A stretch of 64,000 nucleotides of DNA, from the NCBI RefSeq assembly GCF_019668465.1, contig NZ_AP024828.1, forward strand, positions 1,116,001 through 1,180,000, written 5' to 3'. The translations under genes were made by a program, and so were the position numbers. Shown in pieces: positions 8,469 through 17,506 of this stretch; the stretch's first letter is position 1, and every line of letters starts with the position of its first letter. The notes below the pieces were generated by a model. The model searched no databases. It saw only the letters and a program-made list of their open reading frames with translations, and was not told where the DNA came from. The stretch comes from Mycobacterium senriense (GTDB lineage Bacteria > Actinomycetota > Actinomycetes > Mycobacteriales > Mycobacteriaceae).

Positions 8469-9698
8469 TTACAACACCGTCAGTGGCAGCGAACGCCTGG
8501 CCTCGAACTGAAATGTCGATCCCCCACTGACTCTGACCACCGAAACCTCTGGCAGTTCCTCGGCCGGAGTGTCGGTTTCGACCAATTCGGCCGTCCAGTC
8601 GGCGGCCGTACCGCTAACTCGAACCTCGATGCGAGGTTCCACCGCGGTGGCGATCGCCTGGAGCGGCTGCACGGATTCCGGCGAGCACAGCGAGATCCAG
8701 GATTTGTCGTCATGGGCCGGCGACGGGTGGACGTGCAGCCGGTTCGATTCCGTCTCGGCCACAACGTAGCCCGCGGGGTTGAGCAGCGGGTGCAGCTCCA
8801 GGACGCGCAGCACGCCCTCGGTGCCACCCGGAAGTTTCAGCGCGCGGTGAATGCGCTCGGCGGCCATACCCGCGATACCGATCAGGCCGCGGGTGCACAC
8901 ACCGACCGCCTCGTCGTCGGTGGCGGCACGTGCGGCCACCGCGATCGCGAACGACAGGTACAGCAGGTGCATCTGCAGGCACACCTCGTCGGCCATCCGG
9001 ACCAGCGCCGAATGCGAGAAGGCGGCGAAGTCGAAATCGGACAGCAACGGGCCGGAGTAGTCCGCCTGTCCCTCGTCCGAGGGGTCGATGGGGTCGAGTT
9101 CCCATGTCGCAGCCCGGGTTTGACCGACGATGTCCAGGGCCGGGATGCTCTGGGCCTCGGGGTAGGACTCATCGATGATGACGGTCCACGCGCAGTGCGG
9201 ATGCCGGTCCGCCGGCGTCCGCGGCGGGCGATGGATGGGGCGCACCTGGGCGCGCGGGTTGGTCGCGATCGCGGTGGCGTCGAAGGTCGGGTCCTCGATG
9301 GTGTGGCACATGCCGAACACGTACTGCTCGCCCATCGGCTCGACGTCGAGCAGGGCGCCGCAGTGGTCGAGGTGGAATTCGCCGTGCCAGCGGTCGTGCA
9401 CGGTGTACCGGAAATCCATGAATTGCGGTGGGGCACCGATGTCGAGCTGCAGGCCCTTGAAGATCGTCAGCACGTCGTTGCCCTCATAATTCAGCGCTTT
9501 CTGCATGCGCCGGGTGTAGATCGGGCTGGAGCCCGCCCACTCCTCGATGGCGATCTGCACCATCTCGTCGCGGCCGAATGAGGAGATACACCAGGCCATC
9601 CCGGATCGGTCGATCAGCTGCCCGATCAGCAGCAGTTCGGGAATAAGGACGACGAGTTCGTCACGGGACAATCGCGCGTATCGCGAGGGGCTGCTCAC
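8469..9698 (-). CDS. Conserved hypothetical protein (Rv0311-like)
   Basis: A 409-residue soluble protein, the same length as Rv0311 as I recall it. No motif I can tie to a reaction. Noticeable segments are an N-terminal helical part with DELVVLIPELLLIGQLID and a His-rich stretch HDRWHGEFHLDHCGALLD near residue 101, whose several His and one Cys could bind a metal. The end is rich in Val/Ser. It is divergent from a TetR gene across a 38-base gap, so the TetR may control it. Confidence 0.6.
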   Translation of the reverse strand: MSSPSRYARLSRDELVVLIPELLLIGQLIDRSGMAWCISSFGRDEMVQIAIEEWAGSSPIYTRRMQKALNYEGNDVLTIFKGLQLDIGAPPQFMDFRYTVHDRWHGEFHLDHCGALLDVEPMGEQYVFGMCHTIEDPTFDATAIATNPRAQVRPIHRPPRTPADRHPHCAWTVIIDESYPEAQSIPALDIVGQTRAATWELDPIDPSDEGQADYSGPLLSDFDFAAFSHSALVRMADEVCLQMHLLYLSFAIAVAARAATDDEAVGVCTRGLIGIAGMAAERIHRALKLPGGTEGVLRVLELHPLLNPAGYVVAETESNRLHVHPSPAHDDKSWISLCSPESVQPLQAIATAVEPRIEVRVSGTAADWTAELVETDTPAEELPEVSVVRVSGGSTFQFEARRSLPLTVL

Positions 9699-9736
9699 GC
9701 CCCAAAAATAGACTCGACTATGTTATAAAGTCAACA

Positions 9737-10357
9737 ATGTCCATCGTCGCTGGCCAGACCCCCGATCGCCCGGTTGGCCCCACCCGGCGAACCACCGCGC
9801 CACGCAAGCGCGGCGATGACACCCGGGCGAAAATCATCGATGAGACGGTCCGCTGCATCGTGGAGGAGGGATTCTCCGCCGCCACCGCCAAGCACGTGGC
9901 CGAACGCGCCGGCGTGACGTGGGGGGTCATCCAGTACCACTTCGGGGATCGCAACGGCCTGCTGATGGCCGTGGTGGACGACGGGGTGGCCCGGCTGGTG
10001 GACAGCCTGTCGGCGGCCGACGTCAGCGAGCTGCCGCTGCGGATGCGGATCGAGGTCGTCGTCGACACCGCCTGGAGCTGCTACAGCAGCCCGACGTCGA
10101 TGGCCGCCTTCGAAATCCTGCGCGAGACCCGCGGCGGCCCGGACCCGTCGTCGCGGCGCCATCTGCTCGACATGAACTCCGCGGTCGGCCAGCTGGGGCG
10201 ACTGATCACCACCGATCCCGCGCATGCCGGTGTGGCCGAGGTCATTTGGGCCACGCTGCGCGGTGTGGTGCTGGCGCAGATGGTCACCGGTGCAGCCATC
10301 GATTGGAGCCTGGAACGACGTGCCCTCGTCGACATGGTCACCCGTGTGCTGCAATGA
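9737..10357 (+). CDS. TetR-family transcriptional regulator
   Basis: A 206-residue TetR-type repressor. The helix-turn-helix lies at about residues 35-75: ATAKHVAERAGVTWGVIQYHF is replaced here by the clear pattern AKHVAERAGV...IQYHFGDRNGLL. The C-terminal domain is helical and would bind an unknown ligand. The 38 bases before the ATG, shared with the divergent Rv0311-like gene, contain an A+T-rich stretch (TATGTTATAAAGTCAAC) that is a likely operator. It is followed four bases later by a SnoaL-like gene on the same strand, suggesting cotranscription. Confidence 0.85.
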   Translation: MSIVAGQTPDRPVGPTRRTTAPRKRGDDTRAKIIDETVRCIVEEGFSAATAKHVAERAGVTWGVIQYHFGDRNGLLMAVVDDGVARLVDSLSAADVSELPLRMRIEVVVDTAWSCYSSPTSMAAFEILRETRGGPDPSSRRHLLDMNSAVGQLGRLITTDPAHAGVAEVIWATLRGVVLAQMVTGAAIDWSLERRALVDMVTRVLQ

Positions 10358-10361
10358 CCTG

Positions 10362-10838
10362 ATGACCCTCGACGATCTCGCCGATATCGAAGCGATCAAG
10401 CAAGTAAAATACCGGTATCTGCGCGCGCTGGACACCAAGCACTGGGACGACTTCGCCGACACCCTGGCCGAGGACATCAAGGCCGACTACGGGCCGTCGA
10501 TCGGCAACGAGCTGCACTTCACCAACCGGGCCGATCTGGTGGAGTACATGCGGACGTCGCTGCCCGCGAACGTCATCACCGAACACCGGGTGACGCATCC
10601 GGACATCACCATCGACGGCGACACCGCAACGGGCAGTTGGTATCTGCAGGACCGGGTCATGGTCGCCGACTTGAACTTCATGTTGATCGGCGCGGCCTTC
10701 TACCGCGACACCTACCGTCGCACCGATGCCGGCTGGAAGATCAGCGGCACCGGCTACGACCGAACCTACGATGCCACAATGTCTTTGGAGGGCCTGAACT
10801 TCACCCTCAAACCCGGCCGGGCCATCGCCGCCGAGTGA
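10362..10838 (+). CDS. SnoaL/NTF2-like domain protein
   Basis: A 158-residue member of the SnoaL_4/NTF2-like fold. The family opening LDDLADIEAIKQVKYRYL and the helix DTKHWDDFADTLAEDI are present, and the C-terminal sheet includes YRDTYRRTDAGWKISG. Such proteins are small isomerases, cyclases or dehydratases acting on hydrophobic substrates; the exact reaction is not readable from sequence. The start at 10362 lies four bases after the TetR stop, supporting an operon. Resembles Rv0310c. Confidence 0.75.
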   Translation: MTLDDLADIEAIKQVKYRYLRALDTKHWDDFADTLAEDIKADYGPSIGNELHFTNRADLVEYMRTSLPANVITEHRVTHPDITIDGDTATGSWYLQDRVMVADLNFMLIGAAFYRDTYRRTDAGWKISGTGYDRTYDATMSLEGLNFTLKPGRAIAAE

Positions 10839-10841
10839 CGG

Positions 10842-11510
10842 CTACTTGGTGATGGCGATGACCGCGCCGGGCCGCAGCCATTTCATGATCGACACCAGCT
10901 GAGCGTCGTCGACCGCCACGCAGCCTTCGGTGGGTTTCCCGTCGGTGGTGTGGAAGAAGAACGCGGCTCCCCCACCCGGGGTCTTGTTCTTGTTGACGCC
11001 CATCACGACGGCGTGCTTGTACTGCGGGATCTGCAGGTTCTCGCTGTCGGCGGTGTTGAACGGGCACTGCGCTTTCTGGCACGTCTGCATCGAGTTGAAC
11101 GTGGGACTGTGGTCGTCGCCGCTCCACCAGTAGTTGGGCCCGGAGATCTGGGTGTAGGGCAGCCCGGTACCCGGATTCGGCGCCGTGCCGAACGCGGAGT
11201 CCAGGCTGTACACGCCCATCGGGGTGGCCGGAACGCCGCTCTTGGCCTGCGGCGCCATGCCCGCCGAACCGACGTGGGTGGGAATGTTGGACCGCAGCGA
11301 CTGCCAGCCGGTGCCGCTGCGCTGGAAGATCTCCATGGTCGCGTTGGAACCGCCGGTGCTCACCACCGAAACCACCTGGGTCGCACCGCCAACCGCGTTC
11401 GCGAACCAGGGAGCGCCGGCGGCGGCGCTGATCGGCGCCAGCACCACCGAGGCGAAAATTACGCACGCCGCGGCGCACAGTGAAGTGAGCAGTCGGTGCA
11501 TGCACTCCAT
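10842..11510 (-). CDS. Exported L,D-transpeptidase-like (YkuD) protein
   Basis: Resembles Rv0309, 222 residues. A signal peptide (about residues 4-31, ending ISAAAGA) is followed by a YkuD-type domain. The L,D-transpeptidase signature H-x(n)-S/T-x-G-C is seen as FFFHTTDGKPTEGCVAVDD, with the His and nucleophilic Cys in place. Proteins of this group cleave or cross-link peptidoglycan stems, or process small cell-wall substrates, outside the membrane. An ATG at 11501 is an alternative start and would still leave a complete signal sequence. Lies three bases from the convergent SnoaL stop. Confidence 0.8.
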   Translation of the reverse strand: MECMHRLLTSLCAAACVIFASVVLAPISAAAGAPWFANAVGGATQVVSVVSTGGSNATMEIFQRSGTGWQSLRSNIPTHVGSAGMAPQAKSGVPATPMGVYSLDSAFGTAPNPGTGLPYTQISGPNYWWSGDDHSPTFNSMQTCQKAQCPFNTADSENLQIPQYKHAVVMGVNKNKTPGGGAAFFFHTTDGKPTEGCVAVDDAQLVSIMKWLRPGAVIAITK

Positions 11511-11600
11511 CGTCGAACGGGCGCATCTTCAGGGTCAAGTAAAGCTTTAGCCCCGGTTAGGTCACCGCGCCGTGACCAAATGCGCACCGGGACAGCGTTG

Positions 11601-12311
11601 TTAGGGCACCGCGACGGTGTCGGACGCACGCCGCCAGCCGGCGGATGGCCTGACCGAGGGACGAAAAATCAAGAGGCACAACAGGAAATACAGGTATCCC
11701 AGCGACCAGCCGGCCAGCACGTCGGACGGGTAGTGCACGTTCAGTGCCACCCGGGAGATGCCGACCATCAGCACCGACACCGCCACCGCCGCGACCGCGA
11801 TGCGGCGGATCAACCCGGTCATCATCGGAAAGATAAAGCACAACACGGCGAGCAGGGCCGCCATCGCCTCCAGCGCATGCCCGGACGGGAACGAGGTCGA
11901 CGGCGCGGCGACCAGCATGGTCACCGGACGCGGCCGGTTGACCAGGGCCTTGGCCGCGGCGGTCGCGAATTCGTTGAGCGGCCCACACGCCAGGACCAGC
12001 ACCAGCGCGGCCCGCACATTGCGCATCACCAGGGCCAACACCGTCATCGCAATGCCCAGCGCGGACATCGGGACCGGACCCAGCGCATACGACATGCCCT
12101 CCCAAAACCGCAGCCACAGCGGGTGTTTGAGCGCGATGTCGCGGGCCGCGTTCAGTAACCACCAATCCATCCGGTGCATCCAGGCCCAGTGCCGGCAGTG
12201 GCCCGACCACATCACCGCATACACGGCGGCGGCCAACACCGCGAACCACACGGCCACGGACGTCCTGGGATGAGTCATAACCAACCGATACCAGCACTGC
12301 TGCGGTGACAT
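11601..12311 (-). CDS. PAP2-family membrane phosphatase
   Basis: About 236 residues and five to six membrane segments; resembles Rv0308. All three phosphatase motifs of the PAP2 superfamily are intact: K-x6-RP (KALVNRPRP), PSGH (SFPSGHALEAM) and SR-x5-H-x3-D (SRVALNVHYPSD). It would remove phosphate from a lipid or polyprenyl phosphate at the outer face of the membrane. The ATG at 12311 gives a length like the homologue; the ATG at 12278 is another option. Transcribed towards the L,D-transpeptidase-like gene. Confidence 0.85.
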   Translation of the reverse strand: MSPQQCWYRLVMTHPRTSVAVWFAVLAAAVYAVMWSGHCRHWAWMHRMDWWLLNAARDIALKHPLWLRFWEGMSYALGPVPMSALGIAMTVLALVMRNVRAALVLVLACGPLNEFATAAAKALVNRPRPVTMLVAAPSTSFPSGHALEAMAALLAVLCFIFPMMTGLIRRIAVAAVAVSVLMVGISRVALNVHYPSDVLAGWSLGYLYFLLCLLIFRPSVRPSAGWRRASDTVAVP

Positions 12312-12334
12312 CCGGGCGCGGTCATACTGTCGAT

Positions 12335-12817
12335 ATGGCCGTCTTCGTCCGTAGGTTGTTCGGCATCGGCAAGCTGCCCGACGAGCTGCACGCGCAGCTC
12401 GAGTCGGAGGGGCTCACCTACCTCGCCGACTACGTAGCCGTGACCAGGCGGTTCAGCGGCACCATCCCCGGCGTGCGGCTGCCGCACAGCGTCGCCAGCT
12501 ACACCGGGTCGCTGGTCTTCACCACGGAGCGGGTACTGGCGACGCTGTCGATGCTGCCCCGACTGGCGGGCCCGACCGTCAACGTGCGATGGAACGCGCC
12601 GCAGACCGGCGCGGCGCAGGTGGAGATCTCGTCGACCGGACTGCAGGTCGACGTCGACGTGTCCCGGGTCGACGAGAAATTCAGCGGCGAGCTGTCGCTG
12701 CACTACAAGGTCGCGATTCCCGACGATGTGCTCGGCGGCCTGCCCCGGCGGTCGCTGGCGTTCGACATGCCGCCGGACTACGTGTTCCGCGCGGTCGGAG
12801 TCACCTATAGTCCCTGA
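12335..12817 (+). CDS. Conserved hypothetical protein (Rv0307c-like)
   Basis: A 160-residue soluble protein with no signal peptide. It looks beta-rich (YTGSLVFTTERVLATL, VNVRWNAPQTGAAQVEIS), a pattern of PH-like or lipocalin-like small domains in actinobacteria; this is only a guess. It starts 23 bases from the start of the divergent PAP2 gene and overlaps the following minus-strand gene by 17 bases at its 3' end. Function not recognised. Confidence 0.6.
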   Translation: MAVFVRRLFGIGKLPDELHAQLESEGLTYLADYVAVTRRFSGTIPGVRLPHSVASYTGSLVFTTERVLATLSMLPRLAGPTVNVRWNAPQTGAAQVEISSTGLQVDVDVSRVDEKFSGELSLHYKVAIPDDVLGGLPRRSLAFDMPPDYVFRAVGVTYSP

Positions 12818-13085
12818 TCGTGATGCGGGGCCAGGGCGGCTGCCGCAGCACCGCCAGGCTGCCGATCACCGCGGCCAGCAGGCCGGTGATCACCCCGATC
12901 AGCGCGATGCGGCCCTTGTCCACGGCCGGCGTCCAGGAGGCCTGCCCGTCGCGGATGGCGAACACCCCCGGCGGTTTGGTGACCACAATTACGGTGGTGC
13001 CGTCCGGGGTCTGATAGGGCTCGCCGTAACCGCGGCCGGCGGCGGCATCGACGCCCAGCTGATCGAGTACATCGGAAGGCTTCAC
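12801..13085 (-). CDS. Small single-pass membrane protein
   Basis: A 94-residue protein. The N-terminal 45 residues (VLDQLGVDAAAGRGYGEPY then DGTTVIVVTKPPG) resemble the short GerW/YtfJ-type 'G-x-P...DGTTVI' segment; one membrane segment (ALIGVITGLLAAVIGSLAVL) and a basic C-terminus follow. The reverse complement of 13086-13107 contains the ribosome site GGAAGGGAG before the ATG, which supports the start. No enzyme motif. Function unknown. Confidence 0.6.
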   Translation of the reverse strand: MKPSDVLDQLGVDAAAGRGYGEPYQTPDGTTVIVVTKPPGVFAIRDGQASWTPAVDKGRIALIGVITGLLAAVIGSLAVLRQPPWPRITIRDYR

Positions 13086-13162
13086 GGAAAACCACTCCCT
13101 TCCTGGGGGTTCACCAGGTGCCAGGCCTTGGCACGCTCCACGCTAACGCGGATTTTCCTACG

Positions 13163-13831
13163 ATGGCTGATGTGACCGGTGAGGCATTCAGTCCGCGAGA
13201 GCGGCGGGCCGTCTATCGCGTCATCTACGAGCGCCGTGACATGCGCCGGTTCGTTCCCGGAGCGGTGGTGGACGAGGCCGTGCTGGCGCGCCTGCTGCAG
13301 GCCGCGCACGCGGCGCCCAGCGTCGGGTTGATGCAACCGTGGCGCTTCATCCGCATCGCCGACGCCGCGCTGCGGCGGCGCATTCACGCCCTGGTCGACG
13401 AGGAACGCCCGCGCACCGCGGAAGCCCTGGGCGAGCGGGCCGACGAGTTCCTGGCGCTCAAGGTCGAGGGCATCCTCGAGTGCGCGGAACTGTTCGTGGT
13501 GGCGCTGGGCGACGGCCGCGACGCACACGTGTTCGGCCGGCGGACTCTCCCGCACATGGACCTGGCGTCGGTGTCCTGCGCGATCCAGAACCTGTGGCTG
13601 GCGGCCCGCTCCGAGGGCCTCGGCATGGGCTGGGTGTCGCTGTTCGATCCGCAACGGCTGGCGGCGCTGCTGCAGATGCCGAACGGCGCCGAACCGGTGG
13701 CCATCCTGTGCCTGGGGCCGGTGCCCGAATTCCCCGACCGCCCGGCGCTGGAACTGGACGGGTGGGCGGTCGCGCGACCGTTGTCGGAATTCGTCTGCGA
13801 GAACCGATGGGGTCAACTGCCGATGCCCTGA
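13163..13831 (+). CDS. bluB: BluB-like flavin destructase / nitroreductase-family protein
   Basis: A 222-residue member of the nitroreductase fold, Rv0306-like. BluB turns reduced FMN and oxygen into 5,6-dimethylbenzimidazole, the lower ligand of vitamin B12. Support: the FMN phosphate-binding RRDMRRFVPG, the segment AAHAAPSVGLMQPWRFI and the C-terminal block LGMGWVSLFDP...LCLGPVPEFPDRPALE, all typical of BluB rather than general nitroreductases. The ATG at 13163 gives the usual length. Vitamin B12 genes are not nearby, so the role rests on family likeness. Confidence 0.7.
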   Translation: MADVTGEAFSPRERRAVYRVIYERRDMRRFVPGAVVDEAVLARLLQAAHAAPSVGLMQPWRFIRIADAALRRRIHALVDEERPRTAEALGERADEFLALKVEGILECAELFVVALGDGRDAHVFGRRTLPHMDLASVSCAIQNLWLAARSEGLGMGWVSLFDPQRLAALLQMPNGAEPVAILCLGPVPEFPDRPALELDGWAVARPLSEFVCENRWGQLPMP

Positions 13832-13907
13832 CGCGTCGGCACTCAGGAAACACCGAGGGAAGTTGCGGTAACGTCGCCGGTCGCAAGGCAATGTGAGAGG
13901 TGAGCCA

Positions 13908-15326
13908 TTGACGCCGGGCGACATAGCGGACCAAAAACGGAAAACGGGCTGTCAGGACAACGTGCTGATCGTGCACTGGCACGACCTGGGCCGCTACCTG
14001 GGCGCCTACGGCCGCACCGACGTGTCGAGCCCGCGTCTGGACCGTCTTGCGGCCGAAGGCATCCTGTTCACCCGGGCGCATGCCACCGCGCCGCTGTGCT
14101 CGCCGTCGCGCGGATCGCTGTTCACCGGCCGCTACCCGCATAACAACGGCCTCATCGGCCTGGCCCACCACGGCTGGGAATACCGTGACGGGATCCGCAC
14201 CCTGCCTCAGATCTTGTCCGAATCGGGCTGGTACTCAGCGCTTTTCGGCATGCAGCACGAGACCTCCTACCCGAAGCGGTTGGGCTTCGACGAGTTCGAT
14301 GTGTCGAACTCCTACTGCGACTACGTGGCCGAGAGGGCCGACGAGTGGCTGCGACAGAGCGCCGAAGGCCTTGTTGGACAGCCGTTTTTGTTGACCGCTG
14401 GCTTCTTCGAGACGCACCGGCCCTATCCGCGGGACCGCTACACGCCGGCCGACAGCGCCGGGGTGGACCCGCCCGATTACCTGCCCGACACCCCGGAGGT
14501 GCGCGGTGACCTCGCCGACTTCTACGGGGCCATCAGCACGGCCGACGCGGCGGTGGGGAGGTTGTTGGACGCGCTGGCCGATACCGGTCTGGACGCCAAC
14601 ACCTGGGTGGTGTTCTTCACCGATCACGGCCCGGCGTTCCCGCGGGCGAAATCCACGCTGTATGACGCCGGCACCGGCATCGGGTTGATCATCCGGCCGC
14701 CCACCGACCGGACCGTGACTCCCCGCGTCTACGACGAGCTGTTCAGCGCGGTCGACCTGGTCCCGACGTTGTTGGGGCTGTTGGGAATTGACACCCCTAC
14801 CGATGTCGACGGTGTCTCCCACGCGCCCGCCCTGCTGGAGCCGGATCCCCCGCCCGCGCCGGTCCGCGATCACGTCTACACCATGAAGACCTACCACGAC
14901 TCGTTCGATCCGATCCGCGCGATTCGCACCAAGGACTACAGCTACATCGAGAACTATGTGCCCCGGCCGCTGCTGGATCTGCCGCTGGACATCGAGGAAA
15001 GCCCCTCGGGGCTGGCCGTCGCGCCGTTCGTCAAGTCGCCGCGGCCCGAGCGTGAACTCTACGATCTGCGTGCCGACCCCACCGAGACCACCAACCTGCT
15101 GGCCGAAGAAGGGACCGACGCCGACGAGGTCGCGGCCAGTCTTGCTGTGCGACTTCATGATTGGCGTCAGCGCACCGGCGACGTCATCCCGTCGGAGTTC
15201 GCCGGTACCCGCATCTCCGCGCGGTACACCGAAACGTATCTGCAGATCCATCACGCCAAGCCGACACCGCGCTCGGCCATCGCCGCCGACCGCGGCATCG
15301 AAGAAGGCACGCCCACGCAACGCTAG
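13908..15326 (+). CDS. Type I sulfatase
   Basis: A 472-residue alkaline-phosphatase-superfamily sulfatase, Rv0296c-like. The formylglycine motif C-x-P-S-R is present (LCSPSRGSLFTGRYP), so it needs maturation by a formylglycine-generating enzyme encoded elsewhere. The metal-binding segments HWHDLGRYLG near the start and FFTDHGPAFPRAK near residue 240 are also intact. No signal peptide is visible. A TTG start at 13908 has the strong ribosome site AGAGGTGAG; a GTG at 13893 is a possible alternative. In M. tuberculosis a sulfotransferase gene follows; it is absent here. Confidence 0.8.
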   Translation: MTPGDIADQKRKTGCQDNVLIVHWHDLGRYLGAYGRTDVSSPRLDRLAAEGILFTRAHATAPLCSPSRGSLFTGRYPHNNGLIGLAHHGWEYRDGIRTLPQILSESGWYSALFGMQHETSYPKRLGFDEFDVSNSYCDYVAERADEWLRQSAEGLVGQPFLLTAGFFETHRPYPRDRYTPADSAGVDPPDYLPDTPEVRGDLADFYGAISTADAAVGRLLDALADTGLDANTWVVFFTDHGPAFPRAKSTLYDAGTGIGLIIRPPTDRTVTPRVYDELFSAVDLVPTLLGLLGIDTPTDVDGVSHAPALLEPDPPPAPVRDHVYTMKTYHDSFDPIRAIRTKDYSYIENYVPRPLLDLPLDIEESPSGLAVAPFVKSPRPERELYDLRADPTETTNLLAEEGTDADEVAASLAVRLHDWRQRTGDVIPSEFAGTRISARYTETYLQIHHAKPTPRSAIAADRGIEEGTPTQR

Positions 15327-15358
15327 CTCGGCGGAGCCGGGAGGCGCCGCTGCTGAGG

Positions 15359-16144
15359 CTATCCGGCTGACCGGCTCGCGCCGCCCACCTCGGCGACGAC
15401 GAACACCCGGCGGAACGGGAAGATCGTCGTCCCATCGGAGCGGGGCGGGTAGGCGTCCTGCAGCAGCGGGATCAACTCCTCGCGGAACTGCTCCCACGTC
15501 GCGTCATCCAGCCGTTCGCGCACCGGGACCAGCGCCGTGCCGGTGATCCATTCGAGCACGGGATGTTCGCCGGTCAGCTGGTGCAGATAGGTCGTCTCCC
15601 AGACGTCGACCTTGCATCCCGCGTCGAGCAGCAGGTTAGCGTAGTACGCCGGCGGCTGAACCACCGCGCCGACTCGAAATGGTATGTCGCGCAGCAGCTT
15701 CGCGTACGGCTCCCGGCGGGCCAACGCGCGCACCGCGGCGTAGGACGGCGACTCGAAGTTGCCCGGCATCTGGACGCCGATCCACGATCCGGACGCCAGT
15801 TGCCCCGCCCACCGGAGCAGCAGGTCGGCATGCTCGGGCACCCAGTGCAGGGCTGCGTTGCTGACCACAACGTCGGTGTCGGGTTTGGGCTTCCAGTCGC
15901 GCAGGTCGCCGATGACGGCGTCGATGCCCCGCTCCTTGGCGGCGGCCACCATCTCCGGCGAGCTGTCCATCGCCTCGACCACCGCGTCGGGCCAGCGCCG
16001 GGCCAGATACTTCGTCAGGTGACCGGGGCCGCAACCGAGATCGACGACGCGACGAGCCCGCTCGGCGCCCACCCGCGACAACAGGTCATAGAAGGGGCGG
16101 GCGCGATGGTCGGCGAAGGCCAGGTAGACGTCCGGATCCCACAT
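15359..16144 (-). CDS. tam: Trans-aconitate 2-methyltransferase-like SAM methyltransferase
   Basis: A 261-residue class I SAM-dependent methyltransferase, Rv0294-like. The SAM motif [16 protein letters not shown] is at about residue 36, and the family start [22 protein letters not shown] is complete. Motif [15 protein letters not shown] is the Tam post-I region. Tam methylates trans-aconitate, a spontaneous inhibitor of aconitase, to detoxify it. The length and motifs match the Tam family fully; the substrate is taken from family knowledge. Confidence 0.8.
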   Translation of the reverse strand: MWDPDVYLAFADHRARPFYDLLSRVGAERARRVVDLGCGPGHLTKYLARRWPDAVVEAMDSSPEMVAAAKERGIDAVIGDLRDWKPKPDTDVVVSNAALHWVPEHADLLLRWAGQLASGSWIGVQMPGNFESPSYAAVRALARREPYAKLLRDIPFRVGAVVQPPAYYANLLLDAGCKVDVWETTYLHQLTGEHPVLEWITGTALVPVRERLDDATWEQFREELIPLLQDAYPPRSDGTTIFPFRRVFVVAEVGGASRSAG

Positions 16145-16306
16145 GTCGATCCTCCCGATCCTCGCGCCGCCGCTAGCGGGCCGATAGCACTTATAACTCC
16201 TATGGTGCGCCGACGCGGCCCGAATGGTCCCGGGATCAGGCCGCGACGATCGAAACCGGTCGAAACGCCCCGGAGACGCGTGCCCGTCGGGCTACCATCG
16301 GCGTTC

Positions 16307-17506
16307 GTGGCGTCCGACTCAGATCCGATCGACCCGCCCATCCCCGTTCCGGACCTCCCCGGCGCCGATGTCCCGGCCGGCGCCGGCGGATTACCTCCCC
16401 ACTCGGCGTTGCCGCCCCGCCAGCGAATGGTAGTCGAGGCATCGGCCCTCGGCGATCTGGCCCTGCGCACCTGGGTGGCCTCCCTGCTCACCGCCACGGT
16501 GGCGCCGTTCGTGGTCGCCGGCACGCTGAGGCAAAGCGATTCAGCCACCGAGCGCGGCAACCTCGACTTCTACGCGGAGTTGGGCGCGGCGAAAGATCCG
16601 AGGCGGTCCTTCCCGCCACCCACCGAGTCGCCCCGGGTGACGTCGCGGCGGGCCGGCCACCTGGCGGAGTGGGTCGCGCGCGGCACGGTCGACAACATCG
16701 CGTTCCCCAGCAGCTTCACCGCCATCAACCCCGCCATGCGCACGCGGTGGGCCGCCTGGGGATCCAATAATGTCGTGCGCGCTCAGCATTGGCGCCACGA
16801 CGACGGGCCCCGTCCCACCCTGTGCGTGATCCACGGCTTCATGGGGTCCTCATACCTGGCCAACGGGCGGTTCTTTTCGTTGCCCTGGTATTACCGGGCC
16901 GGCTACGACGTGCTGATGTACACGTTGCCCTTTCACGGCAAACGGGCCGAAAAGTATTCACCCTTCAGCGGTTTCGGCTACTTCGCCGGCGGGCTCAGCG
17001 GTTTTGCCGAGGCTATGGCGCAGGCCGTGCACGACTTTCGTTCCATCATCGACTATTTGCGTCACACCGGGGTCGACCGGATCGCGCTCACCGGCATCTC
17101 GCTGGGCGGTTACACCTCGGCGCTGGTGGCCTCGGTCGACGATCGGCTGGAGGCCGTGATCCCGAACTGTCCGGTGGTCACCCCGTCGACGTTGTTCGAC
17201 GAATGGTTCCCGGCCAACAAGCTGGTCCGGCTGGGCCTGCGCCTCTCCGACATCAGTCACGACGACTTGGCGGCCGGGCTGGCGTACCACTGCCCGCTGA
17301 ACTACCGGCCGCTGGTGCCCCGGGACCGCCGGATGATCATCACCGGGCTCGGCGACCGGATGGCGCCACCCGATCATGCCGTCAAGCTATGGCAACACTG
17401 GGATCGCTGTGCGCTGCACTGGTTTCCGGGCAGCCACGTGCTGCACGTGAGCCAGCTGGACTACCTGCGCCGGATGACCGCATTCCTGCAGGAGGTCATG
17501 TTCTGA
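16307..17506 (+). CDS. Alpha/beta hydrolase (Rv0293c-like)
   Basis: A 399-residue protein. With the GTG at 16307 it has the length of Rv0293c as I recall it. The first 60 residues are Pro-rich and probably disordered. The hydrolase core starts near residue 165: HGFMGSSYL (oxyanion region), the nucleophile elbow GISLGGYTS, then an acid/His region near GLGDRMAPPDHAVKLW and PGSHVLHVSQLD. Substrate unknown. The 3' end overlaps the end of eccE3 on the other strand by 11 bases, so the two units have no room for a separate terminator. Confidence 0.75.
   Translation: MASDSDPIDPPIPVPDLPGADVPAGAGGLPPHSALPPRQRMVVEASALGDLALRTWVASLLTATVAPFVVAGTLRQSDSATERGNLDFYAELGAAKDPRRSFPPPTESPRVTSRRAGHLAEWVARGTVDNIAFPSSFTAINPAMRTRWAAWGSNNVVRAQHWRHDDGPRPTLCVIHGFMGSSYLANGRFFSLPWYYRAGYDVLMYTLPFHGKRAEKYSPFSGFGYFAGGLSGFAEAMAQAVHDFRSIIDYLRHTGVDRIALTGISLGGYTSALVASVDDRLEAVIPNCPVVTPSTLFDEWFPANKLVRLGLRLSDISHDDLAAGLAYHCPLNYRPLVPRDRRMIITGLGDRMAPPDHAVKLWQHWDRCALHWFPGSHVLHVSQLDYLRRMTAFLQEVMF

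Noticed and set aside
15563-16306. Upstream extension of the Rv0293c-like hydrolase
   Set aside because: It is antisense to tam; the GTG at 16307 gives the known family length.
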